A stretch of DNA of 64,000 bases from Halobaculum gomorrense (GTDB taxonomy: Archaea; Halobacteriota; Halobacteria; Halobacteriales; Haloferacaceae). The position numbers and the translations under genes are program-made. This document shows positions 23,861-32,416 of the stretch, one piece after another; the first letter of the stretch is position 1; every line of letters begins with the position of its first letter. The notes beneath the pieces were generated by a model. The model had not been told where the DNA came from. It did not search any database and worked only from the letters and a program-made list of their open reading frames with translations. The DNA lies in assembly GCF_900129775.1 (NCBI RefSeq), contig NZ_FQWV01000001.1, forward strand, positions 393,780 through 457,779, in the 5' to 3' direction.

Positions 23861-23896
23861 CCAGATCGGCCGGATCGGCCGGATCGGCCGGATCGG
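23861..23896. repeat. 9-bp tandem repeat (4 units)
   Basis: Four back-to-back copies of CCGGATCGG (the first with one change, CCAGATCGG), in the convergent gap between the methyltransferase and the pilin-like gene. Low-complexity expansion; no regulatory role is evident. Confidence 0.8.
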
Positions 23897-23909
23897 ACCG
23901 TTCCGGCTC

Positions 23910-24485
23910 TCACGCCGTGACCGCGGTCAGCGCCACCAGCCGGTGTGAGCCGACGAACAGCGTGACCTCGACGACCGCGCCGGAACCGATCTGCGGCCGA
24001 TTCGTCCCGGCGGGCGTCAGCGTCGCCGCCTCGCCCGCCGACCACGCGTGGTCGCTCGCGACGTTGAACGGCCCGGTCGGTCCGCTCTCGAACCCCCGCG
24101 CGGCGAAGAACGGCACCGGCGGCTGGTGCCGAAGGCGGGCGCCGTCGACACGGATCACGACGTGCAGGCGCCGAACGTCGATCGCGTCGCCGCCGCGGTG
24201 CCGCAGAGTGATCGCCCCGTCCGTGACCGCGAGGTCGATCACGGCGGTGGTCGGGGTCGACCGCGCCGCGCCGGCGCCCCACTGGAACGCACCGGGTGCC
24301 GACTGCGACGCTCCGGCGCTCGACGGAGCCGCTCCGGTCGCGGACAACGTCGCCGCGCCGACGGTCGCCGACAGCGCGACCGCCGCGAGCACCAACAGCG
24401 CGACGCCGACGGCCGGGGCTGCTGCTCTCTCCCGTGCCGGCGTCTCACGCAGCGGTTCGGCCCCCGGTGGCGGCTCTCGGCCCAT
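23910..24485 (-). CDS. Type IV pilin-like protein
   Basis: 191 residues. After a charged leader of about 20 residues comes ARERAAAPAVGVALLVLAA, the archaeal prepilin pattern (R-A-x-x-P-x-V-G-V-x-L-L) in which a PibD-type peptidase cuts before the hydrophobic helix. The mature part after residue 70 is a beta-rich domain (AVTDGAITLRHRGGDAIDVRRLHVVIRVDG) like the C-terminal DUF1628/pilin domain of haloarchaeal pilins. It would be a pilus subunit or secreted minor pilin. It reads co-directionally with, and 65 nt from, the secreted protein upstream at 24551-25879. Confidence 0.72.
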   Translation of the reverse strand: MGREPPPGAEPLRETPARERAAAPAVGVALLVLAAVALSATVGAATLSATGAAPSSAGASQSAPGAFQWGAGAARSTPTTAVIDLAVTDGAITLRHRGGDAIDVRRLHVVIRVDGARLRHQPPVPFFAARGFESGPTGPFNVASDHAWSAGEAATLTPAGTNRPQIGSGAVVEVTLFVGSHRLVALTAVTA

Positions 24486-24550
24486 CGACGGGGAACAGTG
24501 CCCTCGTCTTCGGTGATAAGCTCTCGCCGCTCGTCATTCGCCGGCGCTCG

Positions 24551-25879
24551 TCATTCGCCGGATTCCGTCGAGTTCGACCCCGAGGAGTCGAGCGCCTCCG
24601 CGACCGTGACGGGGTCGCTCGACGTGGTGGTCACCGTGGACACGTCAGTCGCGCCGACCTCCACGACCGTGACCACGAACTCCCCGCGCGGCGAGACCGT
24701 CCACAGGACGCCGTCGTCACCGGTCGTCCCGATATCCGCGCTCTCCCCCCCTTCGCGACCGATCTTCACGACTGCATCGACCGGTTCCCCCGTTCGGGGC
24801 TCGGTGACGGCGATGCGCAGCGGGCCGCCCGGGAACGTCCTGTTCACCGTCAGCGTGAGATCCAGCGTTCGCGTGACTGCCTCGCGCGACCGGATTCCGG
24901 ACAGGTCGATACGCTGGTGTTCCATGAACACACGTTCGGTCCCGCCGCCGACGAAGGCCGTCAGCGTTCCGTTGGGATACGTGAGGTCGAACACGAACGT
25001 CCCTCCCGATCCCTGCCCGGACACCGACCCGCCGGTCGCGGCCCACACCTCCGGATAGCTCCGGGCGGTGACGTTTTGGGCGGTCTCCTCGTCGATCCCG
25101 GTGTTGTCGCGGTCACGGAGGTCGCCGCGGAACGCTTCGCGAACGTACCGCCCGTCGGCGATCGTCGAGAGGACGATGCTCTCGTCGGTCGTCGCGACGT
25201 ACACGCGGGTCGTGCCCGCGGGCTCGCCGGCGATCGCGGCCGCGGCACGCGCTCGAACCGGGCCGTCGAACGTTCGGAGGTCGTACACGATCGAGAACAC
25301 GCGGCTGTCGTCGAGGGCGAAGTTCTCCGTCTCCTCGGCGAGCCTGTTGAGCATGAGGGTCCGCTCTTCCAGCGCCGCGGCCTCAGCGCGGATCCGCGCC
25401 AGCTCGATCAGGAACGCCTTCGCCGAGAGATCGCCGGCGTGGTAGGACGCGATGGCCTCGCGGTACCGACTGTGGAGCGTGATGACGTCCTTGTCGACCT
25501 CGTTGAGTCCGTCGAGGATCCGGATCTGACGCTGGTCGCTGGTGTTCGCGTTCGTGATCCGTTCGCGAAGCGCGATCGTCTCGATCCGCTCGGCGGAGGC
25601 GTTCGCGCTGAACGCTGTCGCGGTTCCTGCATCGAGCGTGACCACGTCGACGTTCGACGCGACGCTCCCGTTCTCTTCCAGCGAGAGAACGCGGATGGGC
25701 GCGGTGCCGTTGATCGTCGCTGTGGTCTCTGCGGCGGCCGAGCCGTTCGCCACAGACGGGGCGGTCGGGGGGCTCGTATCGGTGTCGACGATCGCCGGCG
25801 GCTGGCTGCCGGAGACCGCGAGCGCGCCGCCGCCGGCGGCCACGAGGAGGAGCGCGAGGAAGACGGGGATGGCTCGCAT
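24551..25879 (-). CDS. Secreted haloarchaeal protein of unknown function (DUF7096-like)
   Basis: 442 residues from MRAIPVFLALLLVAAGGG, a clear Sec signal peptide. The mature part has a variable Ser/Thr/Ala-rich start, a helical region with charged heptads (about 125-225: RERITNANTSDQRQIRILDGL...ARIRAEAAALEERTLMLNRL), then a beta-rich second half with Ig/FN-like strands (FVFDLTYPNGTLTAFVGGG; ...GEPVDAVVKIGREG). The C-terminus lacks an anchor and ends in an acidic Ser/Asn tail. N-glycosylation sequons (NGS, NGT, NRT) are frequent. It is divergent from the membrane winged-helix gene at 26082, with a shared 202-bp promoter region. Confidence 0.7.
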   Translation of the reverse strand: MRAIPVFLALLLVAAGGGALAVSGSQPPAIVDTDTSPPTAPSVANGSAAAETTATINGTAPIRVLSLEENGSVASNVDVVTLDAGTATAFSANASAERIETIALRERITNANTSDQRQIRILDGLNEVDKDVITLHSRYREAIASYHAGDLSAKAFLIELARIRAEAAALEERTLMLNRLAEETENFALDDSRVFSIVYDLRTFDGPVRARAAAAIAGEPAGTTRVYVATTDESIVLSTIADGRYVREAFRGDLRDRDNTGIDEETAQNVTARSYPEVWAATGGSVSGQGSGGTFVFDLTYPNGTLTAFVGGGTERVFMEHQRIDLSGIRSREAVTRTLDLTLTVNRTFPGGPLRIAVTEPRTGEPVDAVVKIGREGGESADIGTTGDDGVLWTVSPRGEFVVTVVEVGATDVSTVTTTSSDPVTVAEALDSSGSNSTESGE

Positions 25880-25902
25880 GGGAGGTGGATACCCCGTCAT
25901 CG

Positions 25903-25911
25903 GATAAAAAA
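25903..25911 (-). promoter_or_regulatory. TATA box for the secreted-protein gene
   Basis: Minus-strand TTTTTTATCC, centred about 28 nt before the ATG at 25879. This predicts a leaderless transcript and supports that start over the two ATGs further upstream. Confidence 0.6.
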
Positions 25912-26081
25912 CCGGGCCACACGGGGGGACCGTTGCCACGACTCGGCCCCCGACAGATGACTCCCGACAGACGACTAGCATCGTGCACACACGGTCCGTC
26001 GGGCGAACTGGATGCTGGCCTCGGGATCGCGATCACCGATGGAAAGGGTTTTGCCAAAACGCCAATACCCGAATACACAGC

Positions 26082-27449
26082 ATGCGGCACGTCGCCCTCC
26101 TCGCCGCGTTCGTCGTTCTCGTCTCGGTCGCCGCAGGCGCGACCGTCGCGGCGGCCGACCAGCAGGCGGAACCTGACTCACCCGAAGCCCTCGCTTCGCC
26201 CGCGCACCCCGGCGCACCCTCGGCGTTCGGGTTCTCCTCCGACTCGATCGCGCGCACGCAACTCGCGTCGGCCGTCGGCGCGCCTCGAACTAACTTCACC
26301 GTCTCGCTTCACGAGGACGGCTCAGCCCGGTGGACCGTCGCGACGACGATCCCGCTGGACACCGAGGCGGAACGGGCCGCGTTCCACGAGTACGCGGCGG
26401 CGTACGAATCCGGCGACGCCGTCGGTGGACCGACCGTGGAACCTTTCCGCAACGCCGCTGCGGCAGCGAGCGAGGCCACCGGCCGGGAGATGTCGATCGA
26501 TCGAGTGAATCGGACGACGACGCTGCGGAACGAGACCGGCGTCCTCCGGCTTCGGTTCACTTGGATCGGGTTCCTCCAACCCAGTCCCGACGGCGTGCTC
26601 GCGCTCGGCGACGCGTTCGAAACCCCGAACAACGGCACGTGGTTCGGCTCGCTGTCGGCGTCTCAGCGGCTCGTCATCGAACCGCCCCCGGGCTACGAGG
26701 TGAGCGACGTGTCGCAGGGGTTCAGCTACTCGATCAGCGATCGCCGGATCGTCGTCGAGGGACCGCAGACGTTCGAGGCGGGCGACATCACGGTCCAGTA
26801 CGAACCCGGCAAAACGTCGCCTCCGCCGCCGTATCGACTGATCGCCGGTGTGACCGTCGCACTGCTGTTCGTCGTCGCCTTGTTCGCGTATCGCCGCGGT
26901 GGCGTCTCGGCCGGTGCCGGCGGTGACAGCGCGACAGCGGATACGGCGGACGGTGCCCACGCGGCGGCCGATGCCGACCGCGAGGGGGCGGTGTCGGATC
27001 GCGATCCCGACTCGACCGGATCGGCGGCGGATTCGGAGCCAGAGCCGACGGTCGGATCGCCGCACGGATCGACGGTTGACGGGGCCAGTGACGGGTCGAC
27101 GGCCCCGGCTGCCGACGCAACCGGCGCAGAGGTGAACGGGGGCGAGCCGGAGACGGAGGAGGATCTGGAGCTCCTCTCGGACGAGGAGCGCGTCGAGCGG
27201 ATCCTCGAAACGCATGGCGGTCGGATGCGTCAGGGCAACATCGTCAGCCAGACCGGGTGGTCCGATGCGAAGGTGTCACAGTTGCTGTCGGCGATGGCCG
27301 ACGAGGGCCGCGTCGAGAAGCTCCGACTCGGCCGCGAGAACCTCATCTCGCTGGCCGACGATGCAGACGACGAGCCGAACGGTGCCGACAGCGCCGACGA
27401 CGCTGACAGCGCCGCTGACGCCGACAGCGACGACGACGCCGAGTTGTAA
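26082..27449 (+). CDS. Membrane-anchored protein with extracellular domain and cytoplasmic winged-helix (DUF7345/DUF7343-like)
   Basis: 455 residues. Signal peptide 1-24 (MRHVALLAAFVVLVSVAAGA). The extracellular beta-rich domain (about 60-245) contains FTVSLHEDGSARWTV, RLRFTWIGFLQP and repeated NxT sequons. A single membrane helix (about 251-268, LIAGVTVALLFVVALFAY) is followed by a long disordered acidic linker (270-385). The C-terminal winged helix (about 388-435) reads LLSDEERVERILETHGGRMRQGNIVSQTGWSDAKVSQLLSAM. That layout is a one-component sensor: an outside domain coupled to an inside DNA-binding domain. The target is unknown; the divergent secreted protein and pilin are natural candidates. 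Confidence 0.78.
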   Translation: MRHVALLAAFVVLVSVAAGATVAAADQQAEPDSPEALASPAHPGAPSAFGFSSDSIARTQLASAVGAPRTNFTVSLHEDGSARWTVATTIPLDTEAERAAFHEYAAAYESGDAVGGPTVEPFRNAAAAASEATGREMSIDRVNRTTTLRNETGVLRLRFTWIGFLQPSPDGVLALGDAFETPNNGTWFGSLSASQRLVIEPPPGYEVSDVSQGFSYSISDRRIVVEGPQTFEAGDITVQYEPGKTSPPPPYRLIAGVTVALLFVVALFAYRRGGVSAGAGGDSATADTADGAHAAADADREGAVSDRDPDSTGSAADSEPEPTVGSPHGSTVDGASDGSTAPAADATGAEVNGGEPETEEDLELLSDEERVERILETHGGRMRQGNIVSQTGWSDAKVSQLLSAMADEGRVEKLRLGRENLISLADDADDEPNGADSADDADSAADADSDDDAEL

Positions 27450-27535
27450 GCGCCGGGGCCGAACGTGGACCCGCGCGCCGCCCGTTGCCGGCGGTTCCGA
27501 AACTGTTTACCCCCGACCACGGCAACGCTTGCGCG

Positions 27536-28327
27536 ATGAAGATCCTCGTCACGGTCAAGGAGGTCGCAGAGGCGGCCGACGACTTCGAGATCGAGGGGAC
27601 GGACATCGGGGAGCAGTACCTCGAGTACGACCTCAACGAGTGGGACGACTACGCCATCGAGGCGGCCGTCCAGCTCTCGGAGACGTACGGCGACATAGAG
27701 GTCGTCTCGGCCACAATCGGCCCGGAGCGCTCCGAGGAGACGATCCGAATGGCGCTCGCGAAGGGCGTCGACCGCGCGATCCGCGTGTGGGACGACGATA
27801 TCGCGGCGGCGGATCTGGACGTGGCGGCGAAGACGCGGCTGTTCGCGGCCGTCGTCGACGAGGAGGAGCCCGACCTCGTGCTCTCGGGCGTGCAGGCGGC
27901 CGACGACGGGTTCGGTGCCACCGGCGTCTCGGTGGCCGACGAGATCGGCTTCGACTGGGCGGCCGTCGTCAACCACCTCGACACCGAGGACGACCTGTCG
28001 ACGGCGCACGTCCACCGCGAACTGGAGGGCGGCATCGAGGAACTCACTGACGTGGATCTCCCGGCGGTGCTCACGATCCAGACCGGCCTGAACGAGCCGC
28101 GGTACGCCAGCCTGCGCGGCATCCGCCAGGCACAGAGCAAGGAGATCGCGGCGTTCGGGCTGGCCGACCTCGGTCTCGACGCCGACGCGGTTGACTCGCC
28201 CATCTCGCGCACCGGGATGTACGAACCCGAGACGGAGTCGGACGCGACGTACTTCGACGGAGCGGCCGACGAGCAGGCGGCGCAGTTGGCCGACGTGCTT
28301 CGCGAGAAGGGGGTGGTTTCGGAATGA
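27536..28327 (+). CDS. etfB: Electron transfer flavoprotein, beta subunit
   Basis: 263 residues from MKILVTVKEVAEAADDFEI; 17 upstream codons are excluded. Typical EtfB features: YDLNEWDDYAIEAAVQL, ATIGPERSEETIRMALAKGVDRAIRVWDD, LVLSGVQAADDGFGATGV and the NEPRYASLRGIRQAQSKE segment. It forms a heterodimer with EtfA and carries electrons from acyl-CoA dehydrogenases or amino-acid oxidation to the quinone pool. A TATA-like GTTTACC lies about 28 nt upstream. The stop overlaps the etfA start by 4 nt. Confidence 0.93.
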   Translation: MKILVTVKEVAEAADDFEIEGTDIGEQYLEYDLNEWDDYAIEAAVQLSETYGDIEVVSATIGPERSEETIRMALAKGVDRAIRVWDDDIAAADLDVAAKTRLFAAVVDEEEPDLVLSGVQAADDGFGATGVSVADEIGFDWAAVVNHLDTEDDLSTAHVHRELEGGIEELTDVDLPAVLTIQTGLNEPRYASLRGIRQAQSKEIAAFGLADLGLDADAVDSPISRTGMYEPETESDATYFDGAADEQAAQLADVLREKGVVSE

Positions 28328-29277
28328 GTGACGTGCTCGCGGTCGTCGACCACCGGCGCGGCGAGCTCCGGGACGTGAGCTTCGAGCTCGTTCGCGCCGG
28401 CCGCGACCTCGCGGACGACCTCGGCGGCGACCTCCACCTCGCGGTGATCGCCGGCGACGTGGACGCCTTCGCCGTCGACCTGTCGCTTGCGGGCGTCGAT
28501 GCGATCCACACCGTGGAGGACGGCGAGGAGTTTAACCACGACCTGTACGCCGGCGCGACCGCCGCGCTGTTCGAGTCGCTCGCGCCGACGGCCGTCCTCA
28601 TGCCGAACTCGGTGAACGGGCTCGACTACGCGCCGGCGGTGGCGAACCGCCTCGATGTGCCGCTGGTCGCAGACGCGGTCGAGTTCGCGTACGACGGCGG
28701 GCTAGAGGCGACCCGCGAGATGTACGGCTCGAAGGTCGAGACGACCATCGAGGTGAGCGAGGAGCCGTTCGCCGTCACCGTCCGCGGCGGCGAGTGGCCC
28801 GCCGTCGAGGAGACCGCCGAGGTGCCAATCGAGGCGTTCGACTACGAGTTCGACGAGTCGGCCTCCGGCGCGCGCGTGCAGGGCTTCGAGGAGGTCGGCG
28901 CCGGCGACGTGGACATCGCGGACGCGGAGTTCCTCGTCTCGATCGGCCGCGGCATCGAGGAGGAGGAGAACCTCGAGCTCATCGAGGACCTCGTCGAGGT
29001 CACCGGCGCGACGCTGTCGTCGTCGCGTCCGATCGTCGACAACGGCTGGCTCCCGAAGAACCGGCAGGTCGGTCAGTCCGGCAAGCAGGTGACCCCGGAC
29101 GTGTACCTCGCGATCGGCATCTCCGGGGCGGTCCAGCACGTCGCCGGAATGAAGAGTGCCGAGACGATCATTGCGATCAACACCGACCCGAACGCGCCGA
29201 TCTTCGACATCGCCGACTACGGGATCGTCGGCGACCTGTTCGACGTGGTTCCCGCGCTGATCGAACAGTTCGAGTAG
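28324..29277 (+). CDS. etfA: Electron transfer flavoprotein, alpha subunit
   Basis: 317 residues, ATGA overlap with etfB. The C-terminal FAD domain is clear: SSRPIVDNGWLPKNRQVGQSG, VTPDVYLAIGISGAVQHVAGM and IIAINTDPNAPIFDIADYGIVGDLFDVVPAL. It binds the FAD that relays electrons to an ETF:quinone oxidoreductase, whose gene is not in the window. Confidence 0.94.
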   Translation: MSDVLAVVDHRRGELRDVSFELVRAGRDLADDLGGDLHLAVIAGDVDAFAVDLSLAGVDAIHTVEDGEEFNHDLYAGATAALFESLAPTAVLMPNSVNGLDYAPAVANRLDVPLVADAVEFAYDGGLEATREMYGSKVETTIEVSEEPFAVTVRGGEWPAVEETAEVPIEAFDYEFDESASGARVQGFEEVGAGDVDIADAEFLVSIGRGIEEEENLELIEDLVEVTGATLSSSRPIVDNGWLPKNRQVGQSGKQVTPDVYLAIGISGAVQHVAGMKSAETIIAINTDPNAPIFDIADYGIVGDLFDVVPALIEQFE

Positions 29278-29407
29278 CTCACCGAGCCCCTTTCTCGTTC
29301 CGCTCGCGGCGGTCCAGTTGCTCGCACTCGCCGTGCGCGCTATCGCCGACCCCTCCCGTTCGGGGCGCGAAATCCCTCTCGTTCGCGGTCTTCCGCTCGC
29401 ACTACGA

Positions 29408-29782
29408 TCACGAGAGAAAGGCGGTGACGTCGGTCGAGGAGACCATCCCGACGTAGTCGTCGTCGACGACGGGGAGGTGTTTGATGCCGTACGTCGTCAT
29501 CATCTCGGCGACTTCCTCCATGTAGAGGTCCGGGGTGACGGTCTCGACATCGGTCGTCATCACGTCCATCACCCGCAGCTCGGAAACGCTCCGGCCGTCA
29601 GCGACGGCCTCGATCACGTCGGTGCTGCTGATGATTGCCCGCGGGGAGGTCAGAACGACCAGCGCGCTGATCTCCTTCTCCCGCATCTTCCGGGCGGCCT
29701 CCTGTACCGTCGCGTCGCTCTCGATCGTCTCCAGCGGCGACGACATGACGTCCCTGACGGTCTTCCTCTGGTTGGAACTCAT
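29408..29782 (-). CDS. CBS-domain pair protein
   Basis: 124 residues from MSSNQRKTVRDVMSSPL. Two CBS motifs (about 8-60 and 70-124): VRDVMSSPLETIESDATVQEAARKM and VMDVMTTDVETVTPDLYMEEVAEMM, each ending in a VVxxxGxxxxTD-like strand (ISALVVLTSPRAIISSTDVIEAV, HLPVVDDDYVGMVSSTDVTAFL). Stand-alone CBS pairs bind adenosine nucleotides and modulate partners; the partner is not evident. Convergent with etfA and divergent from idsA. Confidence 0.85.
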   Translation of the reverse strand: MSSNQRKTVRDVMSSPLETIESDATVQEAARKMREKEISALVVLTSPRAIISSTDVIEAVADGRSVSELRVMDVMTTDVETVTPDLYMEEVAEMMTTYGIKHLPVVDDDYVGMVSSTDVTAFLS

Positions 29783-29932
29783 GGCGACACAAACGGAAAC
29801 GGGGAGTATGGATGTTTCCCTCCCTCGACGGCCGGGGACCCACCGGCACGGCCGGACGGAACGGGCAGCGGGTTCCGGTCGCGGCTCCCGCATCCGGTAC
29901 CCTCTTTTCCGCCCGGACCCGAACACGCACCA

Positions 29933-30775
29933 ATGGAGTATCTGGAGCGTCGGGTCGCGATGGCGAACGAGCGCCTCGCCGAGGTGACCGAGGCGGTCGA
30001 CCCGCCGCAGCTCTCCGAGGAGATCGAACACGTCGTGCTGGCGGGCGGCAAGCGGGTCCGCCCCACCGTGACGCTCCTCGCGTGCGAGGCCGCCGGCGGC
30101 GACCCAGAGGACGCCGTCGACTTCGCGGTCGGCGTCGAGCTGGTCCACAATGCCTCGCTGGTCGTCGACGACATCATCGACCGCTCGGACGTGCGCCGCG
30201 GGACGCCGAGCGCGTGGGCGCAGTTCGGCTACGGGCCGGCGATCGTCGGCTCCGACGGGATGCTCGGCGAGGCGTTCGCGCTGTTCTCAGCCGACGAGCA
30301 GGCGATGCAGGTCGTCGCCGAGGCGATGGTCGAGTTGGGCGAAGGAGAGGCCACGGAGCTGGTCGCGAAGCCGACAAACGAGGAGGAGTACATGACGCTC
30401 GCGCGCCGCAAGACTGGGGCGCTGTTCCGCGCGGCCGCCGAACTCGGCGCCGTCGCCGCCGGCGCCGACGGCTTCACGATCGAGGCGTTCGGCGAGTACG
30501 CCGAGCGTGTCGGCGTCGCCTTCCAGATCCGCGACGACGTGCTCGATGCGACCGCCGACGCCGACGATCTGGGCAAGCCAACGGGGGTCGACGAGGCCGT
30601 CGACCGCCCCTCACTGCTACAGGTCACGGATCTCACCCCCGAGGAGGCGGACCAGCGCGCCCGCGATCAGTCGGAGCAGGCGCTGGAAGCGCTGGAGACC
30701 GCCGGAATCGGCGAGTCAGACGCGAGGGGATATCTGCGGGATCTGGCGGAGTTCGTGGTCGTCCGCGAGCGGTAG
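29933..30775 (+). CDS. idsA: Short-chain polyprenyl diphosphate synthase (geranylgeranyl type)
   Basis: 280 residues. First Asp-rich motif DDIIDRSD following VELVHNASLV (about 64-80); second DDVLD in FQIRDDVLDAT; LAGGKRVRP binds the diphosphate. Haloarchaeal IdsA proteins make geranylgeranyl diphosphate for archaeol lipids; chain length would need the residues just before the first motif to be compared. The second motif region reads LGKPTGVDEAVDRPSLLQ, a family variant of GKxxGxDxxxGKxT. The start ATG at 29933 lies in a 150-nt divergent promoter region with the CBS gene. Confidence 0.85.
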   Translation: MEYLERRVAMANERLAEVTEAVDPPQLSEEIEHVVLAGGKRVRPTVTLLACEAAGGDPEDAVDFAVGVELVHNASLVVDDIIDRSDVRRGTPSAWAQFGYGPAIVGSDGMLGEAFALFSADEQAMQVVAEAMVELGEGEATELVAKPTNEEEYMTLARRKTGALFRAAAELGAVAAGADGFTIEAFGEYAERVGVAFQIRDDVLDATADADDLGKPTGVDEAVDRPSLLQVTDLTPEEADQRARDQSEQALEALETAGIGESDARGYLRDLAEFVVVRER

Positions 30776-30878
30776 GCCCGCCTGCACCGCCTCGGCAGGC
30801 TCCGGCCGCCGCGTTCCTGTCGTCTACGGGCTGAGCAGGCCGAGTGCCTCGGGGCTTGACCCCGAGGCGGTTCACGAG

Positions 30879-31262
30879 TCAGAACTGTTCGGCGGTGTCC
30901 ACGCGGATAACCACGCCCTCGTCGTCGCCGAAGCGCTCGTCGCCCTCGACGCTGTGCTCGAACGCCAGCCGCGCCCGTTCGGTGTGTGTCGCGCGGACGG
31001 CGTCCGCGAGGCCCTCCTCCACGTCGAACGCCGCGAGCGTGTCGTCCCACCACGACGCGTCGACGCGGTACGCGCGCCGTTCGTCGACGGTGACGTACTC
31101 CCCCTCTCGCTCCAGTTCCGAGTGCCGTCCGATCAGCGAGGCGTTCAGTTCCGTCAGCGCCGCCCCGAGGTCGTCTGTGGATACTCCCGTTCGCTCGGCG
31201 ATCCGCTCGATCACGTCCGCCGAGAACGGCGCCTCCGTCTCTGGGCCGTCGTTGTCTGTCAT
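30879..31262 (-). CDS. Haloarchaeal hypothetical protein (DUF5800-like)
   Basis: 127 residues from MTDNDGPETEAPFSADVIERIAERTG. Acidic; an N-terminal helix-turn-helix-like stretch (VIERIAERTGVSTDDLGAAL) is followed by a mixed domain ending FGDDEGVVIRVDTAEQF. It is a haloarchaea-restricted family (I recall DUF5800) with no known function. A TATA-like AAATACC about 25-30 nt before the ATG supports this start with a leaderless mRNA. It follows korB on the same strand beyond a group of hairpins. Confidence 0.65.
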   Translation of the reverse strand: MTDNDGPETEAPFSADVIERIAERTGVSTDDLGAALTELNASLIGRHSELEREGEYVTVDERRAYRVDASWWDDTLAAFDVEEGLADAVRATHTERARLAFEHSVEGDERFGDDEGVVIRVDTAEQF

Positions 31263-31416
31263 CGTGCGGACGGGTTCGGCGTCGCGAGGTATTTGATTTG
31301 GGGCTGCGTCACCTCGGGGGGTCCCCGTCGATGGCCGCGAGCGTGCCCCCGGCTCCCACGCGCCGTTCCGCGATCGAGCCGGCCTTCGGCTGGCGAGCGA
31401 GCGGCCTTTTGGCATC

Positions 31417-31465
31417 ATCAGACGCCTTCGGCGTCTGATTAGCAGTCGGATTCTTCGAATCCGAC
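31417..31465. repeat. Two adjacent perfect hairpins with TTC loops
   Basis: ATCAGACGCC-ttc-GGCGTCTGAT (31417-31439, 10-bp stem) and GTCGGATTC-ttc-GAATCCGAC (31445-31465, 9-bp stem). Both share the three-base loop TTC and lie 5 nt apart between korB and the DUF5800-like gene. A similar pair of TTC-loop hairpins sits inside the IS remnant at 51833-51864. They may terminate korAB or be a dispersed palindromic element. Confidence 0.75.
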
Positions 31466-31477
31466 AGCATGAACGGG

Positions 31478-31539
31478 TTTTCGCCTCGGGTTCCCGCAGT
31501 GCTCGCCTCCGGCGAGCGCGAGGAAACCCAAGGCGAAAA
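31478..31539 (-). terminator. Long bulged hairpin downstream of korB
   Basis: Outer stem TTTTCGCCT/AGGCGAAAA (9 bp), an intermediate stem GGGTTCC with GGAAACCC (one bulge) and an inner GCTCGCC-tcc-GGCGAGC. It starts 11 nt after the korB stop on the minus strand. The T/A-rich ends make it a plausible transcription stop or mRNA end for korAB. Confidence 0.5.
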
Positions 31540-31549
31540 GAGGTTCGTT

Positions 31550-32416
31550 CTAGTAGAACTCGCGGACCAGATCCATCGCGTCCTCGGGAGCGCCGTCGTG
31601 GTCGATCTGGCTCATGTTGGCGTCGAGGCCGTGGGTCTGCTCGTACGACACCGAGTCCTCCTCCTGGTAGAGCACGCCCATGTACTCCTTGTCGGCGTCG
31701 AGGACCTTCTCCTTGGCCGCGTCGCGGTCGCTCGGGTCGTAGTCGGTCTCCTTCAGGTCAACCAGCGAGTCGCGGAAGTAGTCGTACGTGTCCACGTCGT
31801 TGAACGTGACGCACGGCGAGAACACGTTCACGAAGCCGAAGCCGTCGTGCTCGATGGCCTGCTGGACGATCTCCTGGTGACGCAGGGCGTCCGAGGAGAA
31901 TGACTGCGCGATGAACGTCGCGCCGGAGGCGAGCGCGAGCGCGAGGGGGTTGACGGGCGGCTGCTGGGGCCCCTCCGGCGTCGTCGAGGTCTCGAAGTCC
32001 TCGCGCGAGGTGGGCGAGGCCTGGCCCTTCGTCAGCCCGTAGATGCGGTTGTCCATCACAACGTAGCTCATGTCGACGTTACGGCGGACGGCGTGGACGA
32101 AGTGGCCCGCGCCGATGGAGTACCCGTCGCCGTCGCCGCCCGCGACCATCACTTCCAGATCGGGATTGGCCATCTTCACGCCCGCGCCGACCGGGAGCGC
32201 GCGACCGTGGACGCCGTGGATCGCGTAGCTGTGCATGTACGTGCCGATCTTACCTGAACAGCCGATGCCGGCGACCACGAAGGTGTTGTCGGGATCGTTG
32301 CCCGTCTCCGCGAGCGCCTTCATCATGCCGTTCATCGTCCCGAAGTCGCCGCATCCGGGACACCACGTGGGCTGCTTGTCGGATTTGAAATCGGTGAACC
32401 TGACCTGGGAACTCAT
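31550..32416 (-). CDS. korB: 2-oxoacid:ferredoxin oxidoreductase, beta subunit
   Basis: 288 residues. CPGCGDFG (Cys19, Cys22) and a later GCSGKIG supply Fe-S ligands. The TPP site is GGDGDGYSIGAGHFVHAVRRN...MDNRIYGLTKGQ. It catalyses CoA-dependent oxidative decarboxylation of a 2-oxoacid (2-oxoglutarate or pyruvate) with ferredoxin as acceptor. The sequence looks like the haloarchaeal KorB type, but the por/kor choice is not certain. The start overlaps the korA stop by 4 nt. Confidence 0.88.
   Translation of the reverse strand: MSSQVRFTDFKSDKQPTWCPGCGDFGTMNGMMKALAETGNDPDNTFVVAGIGCSGKIGTYMHSYAIHGVHGRALPVGAGVKMANPDLEVMVAGGDGDGYSIGAGHFVHAVRRNVDMSYVVMDNRIYGLTKGQASPTSREDFETSTTPEGPQQPPVNPLALALASGATFIAQSFSSDALRHQEIVQQAIEHDGFGFVNVFSPCVTFNDVDTYDYFRDSLVDLKETDYDPSDRDAAKEKVLDADKEYMGVLYQEEDSVSYEQTHGLDANMSQIDHDGAPEDAMDLVREFY

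Noticed and set aside
23861-23896. 9-bp tandem repeat as a regulator operator
   Set aside because: It sits in a convergent gap, away from any promoter, and is better explained as replication slippage.
31417-31465. TTC-loop palindromes as CRISPR repeats
   Set aside because: The two stems differ in sequence and there are no repeated direct units.
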